This document shows positions 17,388 through 26,180 of a stretch of DNA of 64,000 bases, in pieces; positions within the stretch are counted from its first letter, which is position 1, and each line of letters begins with the position of its first letter. The translations under genes and the position numbers were made by a program. This DNA is from Comamonas piscis. GTDB lineage: Bacteria > Pseudomonadota > Gammaproteobacteria > Burkholderiales > Burkholderiaceae_C. The stretch spans positions 372,001 to 436,000 of the forward strand of contig NZ_CP058554.1 of NCBI RefSeq assembly GCF_014109725.1, read 5' to 3'. The notes beneath the pieces are model-generated. The model did no database searches and was not told where the DNA came from. It saw only the letters and a list, made by a program, of their open reading frames with translations.

Positions 17388-19280
17388 ATGAACAAGCTCT
17401 TGCGCTGGAAAAAATGGCTGGCCGCCACAGCGGTGGTGCTCTGCGTGCTGGCCGTCATTGCCTGGCACCAGTCGCGCAGTGTCAAGGCCACGCAGCACTA
17501 CGCCACCATCAGCCTGCTGATTCCGGACAGCATGTCTGCCGACGCCCCCGAGGTCGAGATCTGGCGCGAGGCCGCGCGTGAGCGCGGCGTGCTGCTCACC
17601 CCGCTGGGCATCACTGAATGGATGCGTGGCATGAACTATGGCGCACCTGCCGCGCAGCAGGCGGTGATCCTGCCGGACACCTTCCACCGCAATATCTCGG
17701 ATGCGGCCGTGCAGACCCTGATCGACATGGTGCATGCCGGCGGCCAGGCCATGGTGGTGCAGGACGGCGGCATGCTCGACGAGCGCGGCTACTACAGCAA
17801 GGGCAGCTCGCGCCTGTCGCAGATGCTGGGCGTGCGCTATGGCGATTACGACAGCTACAAGGACCAGCTCTCCGACTATGAAGAGATCCGGGGCGCGCCC
17901 TCGACGATGGAGCTGCTGGGCATCCCTCCTGGACGCTACCTGGATGCCAAGGCCGCCGCCAAACTGACCGCGATCGATCCCGAAGAGCTGGCGGTAGACG
18001 AGCCCGCCTTCCCCAGCTTCATCGCCGGCTACACCAAGGACTCGCAGCGCTTTACCGTCCTGAAAACCGATCGTCCCAAGGGCGGCCCCCGCATCCTGCT
18101 GCAATCGAGCAATGGCGATGTGGTGGCCAGCCTCAACCGCTGGGGCAAGGGCCAGGCGCTGTTTGTCAACCTGCCGCTGACCTACCTGCTCGAACGCACC
18201 GACGGCATTTTTCTGCACGGCTTTCTGTCTTACTTTGCCCAGCAGGTGGTGGAGCGCCCCGCGCTGCTGGCCGCCCCCGACGGCATCGGCGCGCTGGTGC
18301 TGAACTGGCACAACGACGACGGCAAGGCCATCGGCTTTCTGCATGAGCTGCAGGAAGCCGGTATTTTTGACCACGGCCACCAGTCCTTGCACTTCACCGC
18401 CGGTCCGGATGTGAATACGCAAGGCGACGGCCTGGGCATGGACCTGGACGACAACAACGATGCCCAGCAGATGATCCAGAAGCTGCTCAGCCAGGGCCAC
18501 AGCATCGGCAACCATGGTGGCTGGATCCACAACTACTTCGGCAACAACGCATCGGACGACAACGCCGATGACTTCATGCCCTTTCTCGATCTGAACAATG
18601 CCTCGGTCACCAAGGCCAACTGTGGCAAGCAGCCCACCGAGTACTCGGCCCCCAATGGCAACACGCCGCTGTGGACTTACGACTGGATGGTCGAACACGG
18701 CGTGCAGGCCTTCTACACGGTGGCCAATGTCGGCATGCCACCAACGCGGCTGTGGCTGGGCAAGCGCCAGATCAACCAACCCTGGTCTTTCCCAGTGCTG
18801 ACCTATGGCCAGGTGGCATCGGCCGAAGAGGCCTCGTTCCAGAAAATGCCGGTTGCAGAATTTGGCCAGTGGCTGCAGCAGGTGGCGCGCTTTATCGAGC
18901 AGACCCGCAGCGTCCGCCTGAGCTACTTCCACCCGATTGGCGCGGTGGATTATCTGCCGGCAGTCAAGGACTATATCGACAGCGTGCAGGCCTGCGCGGA
19001 CCGCAAGCAATGCCAGTTCATCTCGATGACCGAGGCGGCCGACTTCCTCAGCCGACGCGACCAGGTGCAATGGTCGCTGCAGGCCCAGGGCGACGATGAC
19101 CTGCTGACCGCCAGCCACCCCCAGTCCCTGGCCTCGATGGCCTGGACCCTGCCCAAGACAAAATATGCTGCCGTGCGCGTGCGCGCTGGCGAGGCCGAGG
19201 TGCAAGGCACCGACGATGCCTGGCTGGTGCGCGTGCGAGGCGGCAAAGAACTCAGCCTGGAACTGCGTCGCCAACCATGA
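17388..19280 (+). CDS. membrane-anchored NodB-like polysaccharide deacetylase
   Basis: A 630-residue protein with a basic N-terminus and one membrane helix (residues 12-27), so the catalytic part is periplasmic. Residues about 35-290 resemble a glutamine-amidotransferase-like or DUF4350-like alpha/beta domain. Residues about 295-570 look like a carbohydrate esterase 4 (NodB) barrel. The first motif is NWHNDDG (H308, D310, D311). The metal-site motif is NHGGWIH (H376, H381) and a later segment is SYFHPIG. A small beta domain ends the protein. Such enzymes remove N-acetyl groups from a nascent polymer, as PgaB or PelA do. The start at 17388 is 10 nt after the previous stop. Confidence 0.75.
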   Translation: MNKLLRWKKWLAATAVVLCVLAVIAWHQSRSVKATQHYATISLLIPDSMSADAPEVEIWREAARERGVLLTPLGITEWMRGMNYGAPAAQQAVILPDTFHRNISDAAVQTLIDMVHAGGQAMVVQDGGMLDERGYYSKGSSRLSQMLGVRYGDYDSYKDQLSDYEEIRGAPSTMELLGIPPGRYLDAKAAAKLTAIDPEELAVDEPAFPSFIAGYTKDSQRFTVLKTDRPKGGPRILLQSSNGDVVASLNRWGKGQALFVNLPLTYLLERTDGIFLHGFLSYFAQQVVERPALLAAPDGIGALVLNWHNDDGKAIGFLHELQEAGIFDHGHQSLHFTAGPDVNTQGDGLGMDLDDNNDAQQMIQKLLSQGHSIGNHGGWIHNYFGNNASDDNADDFMPFLDLNNASVTKANCGKQPTEYSAPNGNTPLWTYDWMVEHGVQAFYTVANVGMPPTRLWLGKRQINQPWSFPVLTYGQVASAEEASFQKMPVAEFGQWLQQVARFIEQTRSVRLSYFHPIGAVDYLPAVKDYIDSVQACADRKQCQFISMTEAADFLSRRDQVQWSLQAQGDDDLLTASHPQSLASMAWTLPKTKYAAVRVRAGEAEVQGTDDAWLVRVRGGKELSLELRRQP

Positions 19281-20449
19281 ACTCCTCTACCCCTTCCTCC
19301 CCCGCCTCCGTCGTCGCGATCATGGGCACCCGGCCCGAGATCATCAAGATGGCGCCCGTGGTGCTGGCCCTGCGCCAGCGCGGCATACCCACCCATGTGC
19401 TGCATACCGGCCAGCACGAGGAGATGGCCTGGCCGCTGTATGAATTTTTCGGCATCGCGCCCCAGGAGGTGATCCGCCTCAAGCGCGAGGTCGCCACCCT
19501 GCCCGCGCTGTCCAGCGAGCTGATGTCGGCCATCGGCAGCACCTTGGCGGGCCTGAAACCGGCCGTGGCGCTGGTGCACGGCGACACCAGCAGCGCGGCG
19601 ATGGGCGCAATGGCTGCCGCCTACCTGCAGATCCCCGTCGGCCACGTGGAAGCCGGCCTGCGCTCAGGCCGCATTGCCGAGCCCTTCCCCGAAGAGATCA
19701 ACCGCAGCCTGATCGGCCGCGTCAGCCAGTGGCACTTTGCCCCGACCGGCCAGGCCCACGAGAACCTCGAGAAGGAAAATGTGCCCGGCGAGATCTCGGT
19801 GGTGGGCAACACCGTCGTGGATGCCGTGCTCTTGGCCGCCCGCCATGTGCGCAAGCAGCGCGCCGCCGGCCAGCCGGTGGCCAATCCGGACTACCAGTGG
19901 TTTGTTGACAGCGGCCTGCGCCAGCTGGTGCTGGTGACGGCACACCGCCGCGAAAACTGGGGCGCCCCGATGGTGGAGATTGCCCAATCGGTCGCCCGCC
20001 TGCTGGAGCAGCACGCCGATGCGGCCGTCATCTGGCCCGTGCACCTGAACCCGCTGGTGCAGGACGTGGTGCGCAGCGTACATGCCGCCAGCACGGCCGA
20101 TGTGCAGAGCCGCTGGCGCCTGACCGCCCCGCTCGATTACGCGCCCATGGTCGAGATCATGGACGCCGCCCAGCTGCTGCTGACCGACTCCGGCGGCATC
20201 CAGGAAGAAGGCCTGTCCTTGCACAAACCCCTGCTGGTGATGCGCGATGTGACCGAGCGCCCCGAGGTCATCGCCTGCGGTGCCGGCCTGCTGGTAGGCA
20301 CCGAGGCCGAGCGCATCCTGTCGGCCGCCAGCCATGTGCTGGCCACCGGCCAATTGCCGGGCCTGCCCCCGCGTACCCAGGACAACCCGTTTGGAGATGG
20401 CAGCAGTGGCGTGCAGATTGCCGCCGCGATTGAGCGCCATCTGCAGTAA
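19277..20449 (+). CDS. wecB: UDP-N-acetylglucosamine 2-epimerase (non-hydrolysing)
   Basis: A 390-residue cytosolic enzyme converting UDP-GlcNAc to UDP-ManNAc. Family signatures are clear: IMGTRPEIIKMAPV near the N-terminus, HVEAGLRSG with the catalytic acid region, HRRENW in the middle and DSGGIQEE near residues 304-311. Its length matches WecB/MnaA (about 375-390). The ATG at 19277 overlaps the deacetylase stop by 4 nt. Its place inside the exopolysaccharide cluster, with no O-antigen or ECA genes nearby, suggests that it supplies UDP-ManNAc (or a derivative) to the GT2 synthase. Confidence 0.93.
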   Translation: MNSSTPSSPASVVAIMGTRPEIIKMAPVVLALRQRGIPTHVLHTGQHEEMAWPLYEFFGIAPQEVIRLKREVATLPALSSELMSAIGSTLAGLKPAVALVHGDTSSAAMGAMAAAYLQIPVGHVEAGLRSGRIAEPFPEEINRSLIGRVSQWHFAPTGQAHENLEKENVPGEISVVGNTVVDAVLLAARHVRKQRAAGQPVANPDYQWFVDSGLRQLVLVTAHRRENWGAPMVEIAQSVARLLEQHADAAVIWPVHLNPLVQDVVRSVHAASTADVQSRWRLTAPLDYAPMVEIMDAAQLLLTDSGGIQEEGLSLHKPLLVMRDVTERPEVIACGAGLLVGTEAERILSAASHVLATGQLPGLPPRTQDNPFGDGSSGVQIAAAIERHLQ

Positions 20450-20480
20450 GCCTCTCCCTGAAAACCTCCAGAAAAAAACC

Positions 20481-21374
20481 ATGAAAAAACGCACTATTCC
20501 CACCACGCTGGCCTTGAGCGCCGCTGCCTTGTTGGCACCTGCACTGGCCCTGGCCCAAGCCCAGGCCGCCGATGCCACACCCGGCTCCACGATGGCCGCG
20601 CCTGCCGCGCCGCCTGCGGCCGACGAGGCACCAGCCGCTGATTTTGAACCCGGTCGCCGTGGCCGGGTCGATATCGGCGCGGGCTTTTCCAGCCTGACCG
20701 GCGGCAACAGCAACTGGAACGACGAATTCGTGCGCGGCAATGTCGGCCTCAAGCCCGGCACCATCCTGAACTGGGAGCTGTCCAGCCAGCGCCACTTCGA
20801 CCAGCGCGGCACCGTCGGCGCGCTGTCGCTGACGCAGACCTTGTCGCCCTGGTGGTACATGTCGGTGGGCGGCAGCTCCGGCTCGGCCGACTTCCAGAAC
20901 AAGTACCGGGGCGACATCGCCATCTACCGCAAGTGGACCGAGAGCCAGCAATGGGTCACCGGCCTGGCGCTGATGAAGTCGGCCAGCCGCGACGGCATCC
21001 ACCGCGACACCGGCATCACCGCCTCGGTGGCCTACTACTCGGCGAATGACTGGGTGGGCGAAGGCGGCGTGGTCTACAACAAGTCCAACCCCGGCTCGGT
21101 GGAAGGCTACCGCGGCTTTGCCGCGTTGACCATGGGCCGCGAAAAGCAGCACTACTTCACCGCCCGCATCGACCACGGCAAGGAAGGCTACCTGCCCACC
21201 GGAGCCATCGCCAGTGGCGCAGGCAACCAGGTCGGCTTCCAGTCGACCGAGCTGAGCCTGCAATGGCGCCAATGGCTGGGCAAGGACTGGGGCTACCTGG
21301 TCGGCGGCGAGTTCTACCGCAACCCCTACTACAACCGCAAGGGCGTCAGCGCTGCGGTGTTCTTCGACTTCTAA
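20481..21374 (+). CDS. yaiO: YaiO-family outer-membrane beta-barrel protein
   Basis: A 297-residue protein with a signal peptide (MKKRTIPTTLALS..., cleavage near AQAQA) and a Pro/Ala linker to about residue 55. Then come about 240 residues of alternating strands rich in aromatic and small residues (IGAGFSSLTGGNSNWND, YGSA-like turns). It ends in Phe (VFFDF), the usual C-terminal signal for outer-membrane insertion. The strand pattern fits the YaiO barrel family, whose E. coli member is encoded next to a GT2 enzyme and a deacetylase. It is the probable export channel of this cluster. The start at 20481 (ATGAAAAAACGC) is chosen for the signal peptide. Confidence 0.8.
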   Translation: MKKRTIPTTLALSAAALLAPALALAQAQAADATPGSTMAAPAAPPAADEAPAADFEPGRRGRVDIGAGFSSLTGGNSNWNDEFVRGNVGLKPGTILNWELSSQRHFDQRGTVGALSLTQTLSPWWYMSVGGSSGSADFQNKYRGDIAIYRKWTESQQWVTGLALMKSASRDGIHRDTGITASVAYYSANDWVGEGGVVYNKSNPGSVEGYRGFAALTMGREKQHYFTARIDHGKEGYLPTGAIASGAGNQVGFQSTELSLQWRQWLGKDWGYLVGGEFYRNPYYNRKGVSAAVFFDF

Positions 21375-21383
21375 GGCCGCACC

Positions 21384-22148
21384 ATGGCGTTGCGCATGAC
21401 CCGCCAGCACCGGGGGCTCCGGAGCTATATCTGGACCTGGCAGCACAGCGCGCAGCTGCTGGTGCTGCTGCTGACCTTCTGGCTGGTGCTGTGGCATGCG
21501 GCGCCGCTGCTGATGCGCGAATGGGCCGACGTGCTGGCCTGGGCCTGGCCGCATCTGGGCCTGGGCGGCAGCGATGGCGTGGAGGTCAAGACCACCTCGC
21601 TGCTGGGCATGCCCATCGATGTGGTGCGTACGCATTTCCATGTGCCGGCGCCCAACCTCTGGCAATGGTGGGGTGGCGCGCTGCTGTCGCTGGGGCTGAT
21701 GGCGCTGTCCTTTGTGCTCTCGCGCGAACGCCTGCCGCTGATCTATGGCCTGCGCATCGTGGCGCTGCTGGGCATCGTGGGCCTGCTGTCCTATGAGTTT
21801 CTGCCGGCGCTGGCCGTCAGCGATGTGAATCGCCTGCTTGCCGACAACATCCTGGACATGGGCCTTGCCATGCTCTGGCTGCTGCCCGCCGTGCATGCGC
21901 TGGTGCTGTATATCTTCCCGATCCCCGTGCTGCACAAGGTGGCCGCCACCTTGACCGGCATGCTGATGCTGGTCGTCAGCATCCCGCTGCAGGCGGCCTC
22001 GCTCGCCTGGCTGTCCCAGCAGTTCAGCCTGCTTGTCACCTTGCCCTTGTACATGCTGTTCAGTTTTCTGCCGCAGATAGCAGCCCAACTCGGCATCTAC
22101 GGCCTGTTCATGAGCTTTGCGCCAGCGCCTGAGCATGGGGGCGCGTAG
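21384..22148 (+). CDS. polytopic membrane protein of unknown function, last gene of polysaccharide cluster
   Basis: A 254-residue protein with about six membrane helices (near residues 22-44, 90-112, 120-142, 155-180, 183-207 and 215-245) and a periplasmic or cytosolic loop at 45-88 containing LGMPIDVVRTHFHVPAPN. I do not recognise the family. It starts 9 nt after the YaiO stop, so it belongs to the same transcript. It could be an acyl or phospho-group transfer component, a co-polymerase, or a membrane partner of the synthase. Nothing in it shows catalytic residues. Confidence 0.65.
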   Translation: MALRMTRQHRGLRSYIWTWQHSAQLLVLLLTFWLVLWHAAPLLMREWADVLAWAWPHLGLGGSDGVEVKTTSLLGMPIDVVRTHFHVPAPNLWQWWGGALLSLGLMALSFVLSRERLPLIYGLRIVALLGIVGLLSYEFLPALAVSDVNRLLADNILDMGLAMLWLLPAVHALVLYIFPIPVLHKVAATLTGMLMLVVSIPLQAASLAWLSQQFSLLVTLPLYMLFSFLPQIAAQLGIYGLFMSFAPAPEHGGA

Positions 22149-22342
22149 CCGGGGGCGCCAAGCCGGAGGCGCCCAGCCCAGGTCAAAAAAGTTACCCAAG
22201 CAACGATTAGCCGACGAGACCCTGTTGGCTTCCTCCTGGGCGGACAATGCGCGCTGGCCCTGCCCGCAAGGCCAACACCAACCGATCGATCAATGGCGCA
22301 CGCTGGCCGGCCCGGCCGCATCGCGCTTCCAAGGAGAAAAGA

Positions 22343-22627
22343 ATGCTGTACCTGGTTCGCATGGATGTGAACATTCCCCATGACCTGCCCGCTGAGCAGG
22401 CCCAGGAGATCAAGGCCCGCGAGAAGGCCTATTCGCAAGATCTGCAGCGCGACGGCCGCTGGCAGCACATCTGGCGCGTTGCGGGCGAGTATGCGAACTA
22501 CAGCGTGTTCGATGTGGAATCGAACGACGAGCTGCACGGCCTGCTGCAGGCGCTGCCGCTGTTCCCCTACATGAAGATCTCGGTCACGCCGCTGGCACAG
22601 CACCCTTCGGCGATCGCCCAGAACTGA
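22343..22627 (+). CDS. catC: muconolactone delta-isomerase
   Basis: A 94-residue enzyme isomerising muconolactone to 3-oxoadipate enol-lactone in the catechol branch of the beta-ketoadipate pathway. The start (MLYLVRMDVNIPHDLP) is set by AAGGAG 8 nt upstream. The whole length aligns by eye with CatC: KAREKAYSQ, WRVAGEYANYSVFDV and LPLFPYMKI...VTPLAQHPS are family hallmarks. Length equals the usual 92-96 residues. It stands alone: no catA, catB, catR or pca gene is in the window, so it must cooperate with genes elsewhere. Confidence 0.95.
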   Translation: MLYLVRMDVNIPHDLPAEQAQEIKAREKAYSQDLQRDGRWQHIWRVAGEYANYSVFDVESNDELHGLLQALPLFPYMKISVTPLAQHPSAIAQN

Positions 22628-22663
22628 TACGGCGCGCCGGTTGCGACCGGTTCTCTGCTGTGC

Positions 22664-22700
22664 AACGCACACCCTCGCAACAGCGAAAGGTGTGCGTTTT
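22664..22700. terminator. hairpin terminator between convergent genes
   Basis: A 10-bp perfect stem, AACGCACACC (22664-22673) and GGTGTGCGTT (22689-22698), with a 15-nt loop and a short T-run on the plus strand. It lies between catC and the convergent hydratase gene and probably ends catC transcription. Confidence 0.65.
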
Positions 22701-22719
22701 GCTTTTCGGAGTGGATGGT

Positions 22720-23502
22720 TTACAGCTGCACGCGCAGCGCACCGATGCCCTCAAACTGCACCCGCACCGCATCGCCGGGCGCCGCCTGCAGCAGGCCGCA
22801 CCAGCTGCCCGTGGTCACCACCGTGCCGGCACGCAAGGGGCCAAAGTGTGCAGTTGCATAGCGCAGCCATTGCAGCAGCAGCCAGGCGGGGTCTTGCAAG
22901 CCGTAGCGGTTCTCAAAGACCTGGGCGGGCTGCGTGCCGATCTGCACCGCGCAAGGCTGCAGGGCGCCATCGACCGGGCGGTAGGGCTGCCAGTCGCCCA
23001 GCACCAGCGCCCCATGGCAGAGCAGATCGGCCGCCTTCAAGGCTGCAGGTGCCTGCAGCTGCTGCTGCCAGCGCGCATCGACGATCTCGATGCTGACGGC
23101 CATCGCATCGATCAGCCGGGTGGCGCCCGCTTCATCCAGCGCAGCGGCCTGCTCCGCATCCACCGATGCGCCCAGGCGCAGTGCGATCTCGGCCTCGATG
23201 CCGCGCAGAAAAAATGGGGTGCTGCCCAGATCGGCGCCATTGCCATGCACCCCTTGGGGCGGCAAGGGCGCATGGCCCAGCGGCTGGCTGCGGCTGGGAC
23301 CGCCGGATTTCCAGTACTGCGGCGCCTGTGCAGCATCGCCCCAGCGCTGTGCGCGCTCGCGGTGTACGGCGATGATGTCCGCCGCATCCAGGCTGGCAGG
23401 CCAGGCAGCGGCATCGACGGCATGGCCGGTAACGGTGGCGGTTTGCAGCGCCTGGGCCAGAGCGGCGGGGAGGAAGGGGGTGGCAGTGTCGGCAAAGGGC
23501 AT
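22720..23502 (-). CDS. 2-keto-4-pentenoate hydratase / fumarylacetoacetate hydrolase superfamily
   Basis: A 260-residue protein of the MhpD-like branch of the FAH superfamily, which hydrate 2-oxopent-4-enoates or decarboxylate 4-oxalocrotonate in meta-cleavage pathways. The metal-binding loop is FLRGIEAEIALRLG, and the C-terminal half has the expected RAGTVVTTGSWCGL and AAPGDAVRVQFEGIG strands. Length fits the family (about 260). It is monocistronic and convergent with catC, so both may serve aromatic degradation, but no dioxygenase is linked. Divergent transcription from glutamate dehydrogenase leaves a 200-bp shared promoter region. Confidence 0.8.
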   Translation of the reverse strand: MPFADTATPFLPAALAQALQTATVTGHAVDAAAWPASLDAADIIAVHRERAQRWGDAAQAPQYWKSGGPSRSQPLGHAPLPPQGVHGNGADLGSTPFFLRGIEAEIALRLGASVDAEQAAALDEAGATRLIDAMAVSIEIVDARWQQQLQAPAALKAADLLCHGALVLGDWQPYRPVDGALQPCAVQIGTQPAQVFENRYGLQDPAWLLLQWLRYATAHFGPLRAGTVVTTGSWCGLLQAAPGDAVRVQFEGIGALRVQL

Positions 23503-23702
23503 GGCAATCGGGTCCGAAAGTGTAAGCAGGCCAAATCGGCATAGCGTAACGGACAGAGGCGCAGGCCCCTGTCACCGCAGCAAAAAGCAACATGTAAGCG
23601 GAGCCGACGCAAGGTTATGCAAAAAAAGCATTCCATCTCAATCATCCGGCCTTGGACAAAGGCTATAGAGCGGATTTAAGCTGTGCACACCTCTTCAACC
23701 GC

Positions 23703-25016
23703 ATGGATCGTATGCCGTCCAACAGCACTCCCGCCGTAGCGCAACACGCGCTGCCTTCGTACCTCGACGCCAAGCACCTGGGCCCCTGGGGCAACTACCT
23801 GCAGCAGGTCGACCGCGTCACCCCCTACCTGGGCTCGCTGGCCCGCTGGGTCGAGACGCTCAAGCGCCCCAAGCGCGCGCTGATCGTGGATGTGCCCATC
23901 GAAATGGACAACGGCACGATCGCCCACTTTGAAGGCTACCGCGTGCAGCACAACCTGAGCCGTGGCCCCGGCAAGGGCGGCGTGCGCTTCCACCAGGATG
24001 TGACCCTGTCCGAAGTGATGGCCCTGTCGGCCTGGATGTCGATCAAGAACGCCGCTGTGAACGTGCCCTACGGTGGCGCCAAGGGCGGTATCCGTGTCGA
24101 TCCCAAGACCCTGTCCAAGGGTGAGCTCGAACGCCTGACCCGCCGCTACACCAGCGAAATCGGTCTGTTCATCGGCCCATCGAAGGACATTCCTGCACCT
24201 GACGTGAACACCAACGGCCAGATCATGGCCTGGATGATGGACACCTACTCGATGAACACCGGCGCTACCGCGACCGGTGTCGTCACCGGCAAGCCCATCG
24301 ACCTGGGCGGCTCGCTGGGCCGTGTCGAAGCCACCGGCCGTGGCGTGTTCACCGTGGGTGTCGAGGCCGCCAAGCTGTCCGGCCTGGCACTGCCGGGCGC
24401 CAAGGTGGCGGTGCAAGGCTTTGGTAACGTGGGCGGCACGGCAGGCAAGCTGTTTGCCGATGCAGGCGCCATCGTCGTGGCCGTGCAAGACCACACCGGC
24501 ACCATCTTCAACGCCAAGGGTCTGGATGTGCCCGCCGTGCTCGACCATGTGGCCAACACCGGCGGTGTCGGCGGCTTCAAGGGCGCAGACAAGATGGCCA
24601 ACGAGGACTTCTGGTCCGTCGACTGCGACATCCTGATCCCCGCCGCACTGGAAGGCCAGATCAATGCCAAGAACGCTGGCAAGATCAAGGCCAAGATGGT
24701 GATCGAGGGCGCCAACGGCCCGACCACCACCGAAGCCGATGACATCCTGCACGACAAGGGTGTGCTGGTGCTGCCCGACGTGATCGCCAACGCCGGCGGC
24801 GTGACGGTGAGCTACTTCGAATGGGTGCAGGATTTCTCCAGCTTCTTCTGGAGCGAGGACGAGATCAACGCCCGCCTGGTGCGCATCATGCAGGACGCCT
24901 TTGCTGCCGTGTGGCAAGTGGCGCAAGAGAACAAGGTCTCCCTGCGTACCGCCACCTTCATCATCGCCTGCCGCCGCATTCTGCATGCGCGCGAGGCACG
25001 CGGTCTGTACCCATAA
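23703..25016 (+). CDS. gdhA: glutamate dehydrogenase (Glu/Leu/Phe/Val dehydrogenase family)
   Basis: A 437-residue hexameric-type dehydrogenase interconverting glutamate and 2-oxoglutarate plus ammonia. Substrate-site motifs are GPGKGGVRFHQDV and YGGAKGGI; the Rossmann segment is VAVQGFGNVGGTAGKL; the C-terminal signature is EGANGPTT. Length fits the small (about 50 kDa) catabolic class. Two close ATGs, 23703 and 23712, lack a clear ribosome site; I chose the first. TTGGAC (23652-23657) and TTTAAG (23675-23680) with 17-bp spacing are a possible promoter. A strong terminator follows the gene, so it is transcribed alone. Coenzyme preference cannot be read reliably. Confidence 0.92.
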   Translation: MDRMPSNSTPAVAQHALPSYLDAKHLGPWGNYLQQVDRVTPYLGSLARWVETLKRPKRALIVDVPIEMDNGTIAHFEGYRVQHNLSRGPGKGGVRFHQDVTLSEVMALSAWMSIKNAAVNVPYGGAKGGIRVDPKTLSKGELERLTRRYTSEIGLFIGPSKDIPAPDVNTNGQIMAWMMDTYSMNTGATATGVVTGKPIDLGGSLGRVEATGRGVFTVGVEAAKLSGLALPGAKVAVQGFGNVGGTAGKLFADAGAIVVAVQDHTGTIFNAKGLDVPAVLDHVANTGGVGGFKGADKMANEDFWSVDCDILIPAALEGQINAKNAGKIKAKMVIEGANGPTTTEADDILHDKGVLVLPDVIANAGGVTVSYFEWVQDFSSFFWSEDEINARLVRIMQDAFAAVWQVAQENKVSLRTATFIIACRRILHAREARGLYP

Positions 25017-25040
25017 AGTCAGCGCTATCCACGCTTTGCA

Positions 25041-25064
25041 AGCGGCCCTCGTGGCCGCTTTTTT
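25041..25064 (+). terminator. intrinsic terminator of glutamate dehydrogenase
   Basis: A perfect 7-bp GC-rich stem, AGCGGCC (25041-25047) and GGCCGCT (25053-25059), a 5-nt loop and a run of six Ts, 25 nt after the stop codon. Confidence 0.9.
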
Positions 25065-25203
25065 GCGCCCTGCTTCCGCGCACGCAAAGCATGGCTTTCG
25101 CAACGGCGAAGGCCCAATGCGCCCTTGTGCAGGCAAACCCCATCACGGCTGCTCGCGCGACTGCCTATGGTGATCTCCTAAATACAAATACGGAGACAAT
25201 ACC

Positions 25204-26157
25204 ATGCGCTTTGCGCGCCGCCGCGCCCTCGCGGCCCTGCTGCTTTCCCCGCTGCTGGCCTTGGCGGCCGACTGGCCAGCACGCCCCATCACCATCGTCG
25301 TGCCCGCAGCGGCCGGCGGCACCACCGATATCGCAGCGCGCCTGCTGGCGCAGAAGATGGGCCCCGCGCTCAAGACCAGCGTCATCGTCGAGAACAAGGC
25401 CGGCGGTGGCGGTGGCATTGGCACCGCCTATGTGGCGCGCGCCAAGCCCGATGGCTACACCTTGCTGATGGGCAATATCGGCCCGGTCGCCATCAATTTC
25501 AGCCTTTACAAAAAGCTGGCCTACGGCCCCAACGACCTGCGCGGCATCACCAATGTGATCTCGGTGCCCAACATCCTGGTCGTACATGCCAACTCGCCCA
25601 TCCAGAACGTGCAGCAGCTGGTAGCCCTGGGCAAGCAAAAACCGCTGACGGCCGCCACCTCGGGCGTGGGCCAGTCGCCGCATATGTCCACCGAACTGTT
25701 CCGCCAGCAGAGCGGGCTGGATGTGACCTTGGTGCCCCACAGCGGCGCGGCGCCCGCCGTAACCGCGCTGCTCGGCCAGCAGACCGATTTCATGATCGAC
25801 AACCTGCCCAGCTCGATGCCGCATATCCAGTCGGGCAAGTTCCGGGCATTGGCCATCACCAGCCGCGAGCGCTCGGCCCAGCTGCCCGATGTGCCGACGA
25901 TGCGCGAGGCCGGCGTGCCGATGGATGTGACCGCCTGGTTTGACCTGCTGGCCCCCGCCGGCACACCCGATGCCATCGTCAACCGCCTGCAGCAGGTGGC
26001 CCATGAGGCACTGCAAAGCGCCGACATCCGCCGCACCTTTGCCGAGCTGGGCGGTGTGCCCGGCGGCGAGAGCGCTGCCGAGCACGACGCCTTTATCGCG
26101 CAGGAGCGCAAGCGCTGGGCCGAGATCGTCCGCGCCGCCAACCTGTCTCTTGACTGA
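25204..26157 (+). CDS. Bug-family tripartite tricarboxylate transporter binding protein
   Basis: A 317-residue periplasmic solute receptor. The signal peptide (MRFARRRALAALLLS...) is cleaved near ALAAD. Bug hallmarks are WPARPITIVVPAAAGGTTD (ligand loop 1), YVARAKPDGYTLLMG (loop 2), TSGVGQSPH and the C-terminal LPDVPTMREAGVP. These proteins deliver carboxylated ligands to a TctAB-type permease, which is not in this window. The ligase gene starts 23 nt downstream and a second Bug gene follows it, so ligand uptake and CoA activation are probably co-expressed. The ribosome site is the GGAGACA element shared by all solute-receptor genes here. Confidence 0.92.
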   Translation: MRFARRRALAALLLSPLLALAADWPARPITIVVPAAAGGTTDIAARLLAQKMGPALKTSVIVENKAGGGGGIGTAYVARAKPDGYTLLMGNIGPVAINFSLYKKLAYGPNDLRGITNVISVPNILVVHANSPIQNVQQLVALGKQKPLTAATSGVGQSPHMSTELFRQQSGLDVTLVPHSGAAPAVTALLGQQTDFMIDNLPSSMPHIQSGKFRALAITSRERSAQLPDVPTMREAGVPMDVTAWFDLLAPAGTPDAIVNRLQQVAHEALQSADIRRTFAELGGVPGGESAAEHDAFIAQERKRWAEIVRAANLSLD

Positions 26158-26180
26158 TTTCTTTCGTTTGCATTCCTGGT

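Noticed and set aside
17328..19274. 648-codon open frame antisense to the deacetylase
   Set aside because: It fully overlaps a protein with metal-site motifs, signal anchor and operon spacing; the antisense product has no recognisable feature.
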